A stretch of DNA of 64,000 bases from Pseudogymnoascus destructans. Lineage: Eukaryota; Ascomycota; Leotiomycetes; Thelebolales; Thelebolaceae. Below, piece after piece: positions 63,964-64,000 of this stretch; position 1 is the stretch's first letter; each line of letters opens with the position of its first letter. Location of the stretch: NCBI RefSeq assembly GCF_001641265.1, contig NW_020167543.1, forward strand, positions 87,501-151,500, in the 5' to 3' direction. The notes below the pieces were generated by a model that ran no database searches, was not told the origin of the DNA, and saw nothing but the letters and a program-made list of their open reading frames with translations. The translations under genes were made by a program, and so were the position numbers.

Positions 63964-64000
63964 GTGAGGACTAGACTTACGAGAACTCCTGGGAGGCACC
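63964..64000. other. Flank to window edge
   Basis: 37 bp after the 3' LTR; too short to interpret. Confidence 0.3.

Overview
The window is nuclear DNA of a filamentous ascomycete (Pezizomycotina). This rests on the gene repertoire, on many short introns (about 45-180 bp, GT(A/G)NGT donors, CTAAC/CTAAT-like branch sites, YAG acceptors), on 300-400 bp divergent promoters, and on fungal transposon families. I lean towards Leotiomycetes, but only weakly. Exon boundaries were derived by hand from splice signals and reading-frame continuity.

Left part (1-40.4 kb): a gene-dense housekeeping segment. In order: mitochondrial release factor 1 (+); fossils of a flavin monooxygenase and an acyl-AMP ligase (-); an unrecognised small gene (-); proteasome subunit alpha-1 (-) divergent from a WKF-domain protein (+); a VPS62-family membrane protein (-); the ER-lumen J-protein SCJ1 (-) divergent from the spliceosomal helicase PRP2 (+); UTP15 (-); HRP1 (-) divergent from the Rab-GAP GYP1 (+); the replication-checkpoint mediator MRC1 (-) divergent from a MOT1-type molybdate transporter (+); PRP24/SART3 (-) divergent from mitochondrial ribosomal protein uL22m (+); and a peroxisomal D-amino-acid oxidase (-). 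RNA processing is over-represented (PRP2, PRP24, UTP15, HRP1), but this looks like ordinary neighbourhood chance, not an operon.

A small repeat-bearing gap (33.0-34.4 kb) holds a Pol III tRNA-like gene, a second degenerate tRNA-like sequence, a 68-bp tandem repeat, a perfect hairpin and a stray 90-bp piece of the retrotransposon found 27 kb away.

Right part (41-64 kb): a transposon island. Two copies of one Ty3/gypsy chromovirus lie in opposite orientation (41586-45661 minus, truncated in pol; 57667-63963 plus, nearly complete). They share a collinear 4,023-bp segment of exactly equal length, with identical Gag and identical shared Pol protein. Between them are a pogo/Fot1-type transposase tail, an intact HNH-nuclease gene, decayed coiled-coil and cysteine-motif genes, an unrecognised gene with a frameshift, a broken hAT transposase, an LTR-plus-gag remnant and a broken gag of a further gypsy element.

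The most interesting item is in the right-hand gypsy copy. Between pol and the 3' LTR it carries an antisense reading frame that begins with a Zn2Cys6-spaced cysteine motif followed by a charged helical region. The same element has a canonical -1 frameshift heptamer immediately before the gag stop. It also has a primer-binding region complementary to its own predicted transcript start rather than beginning with TGG.
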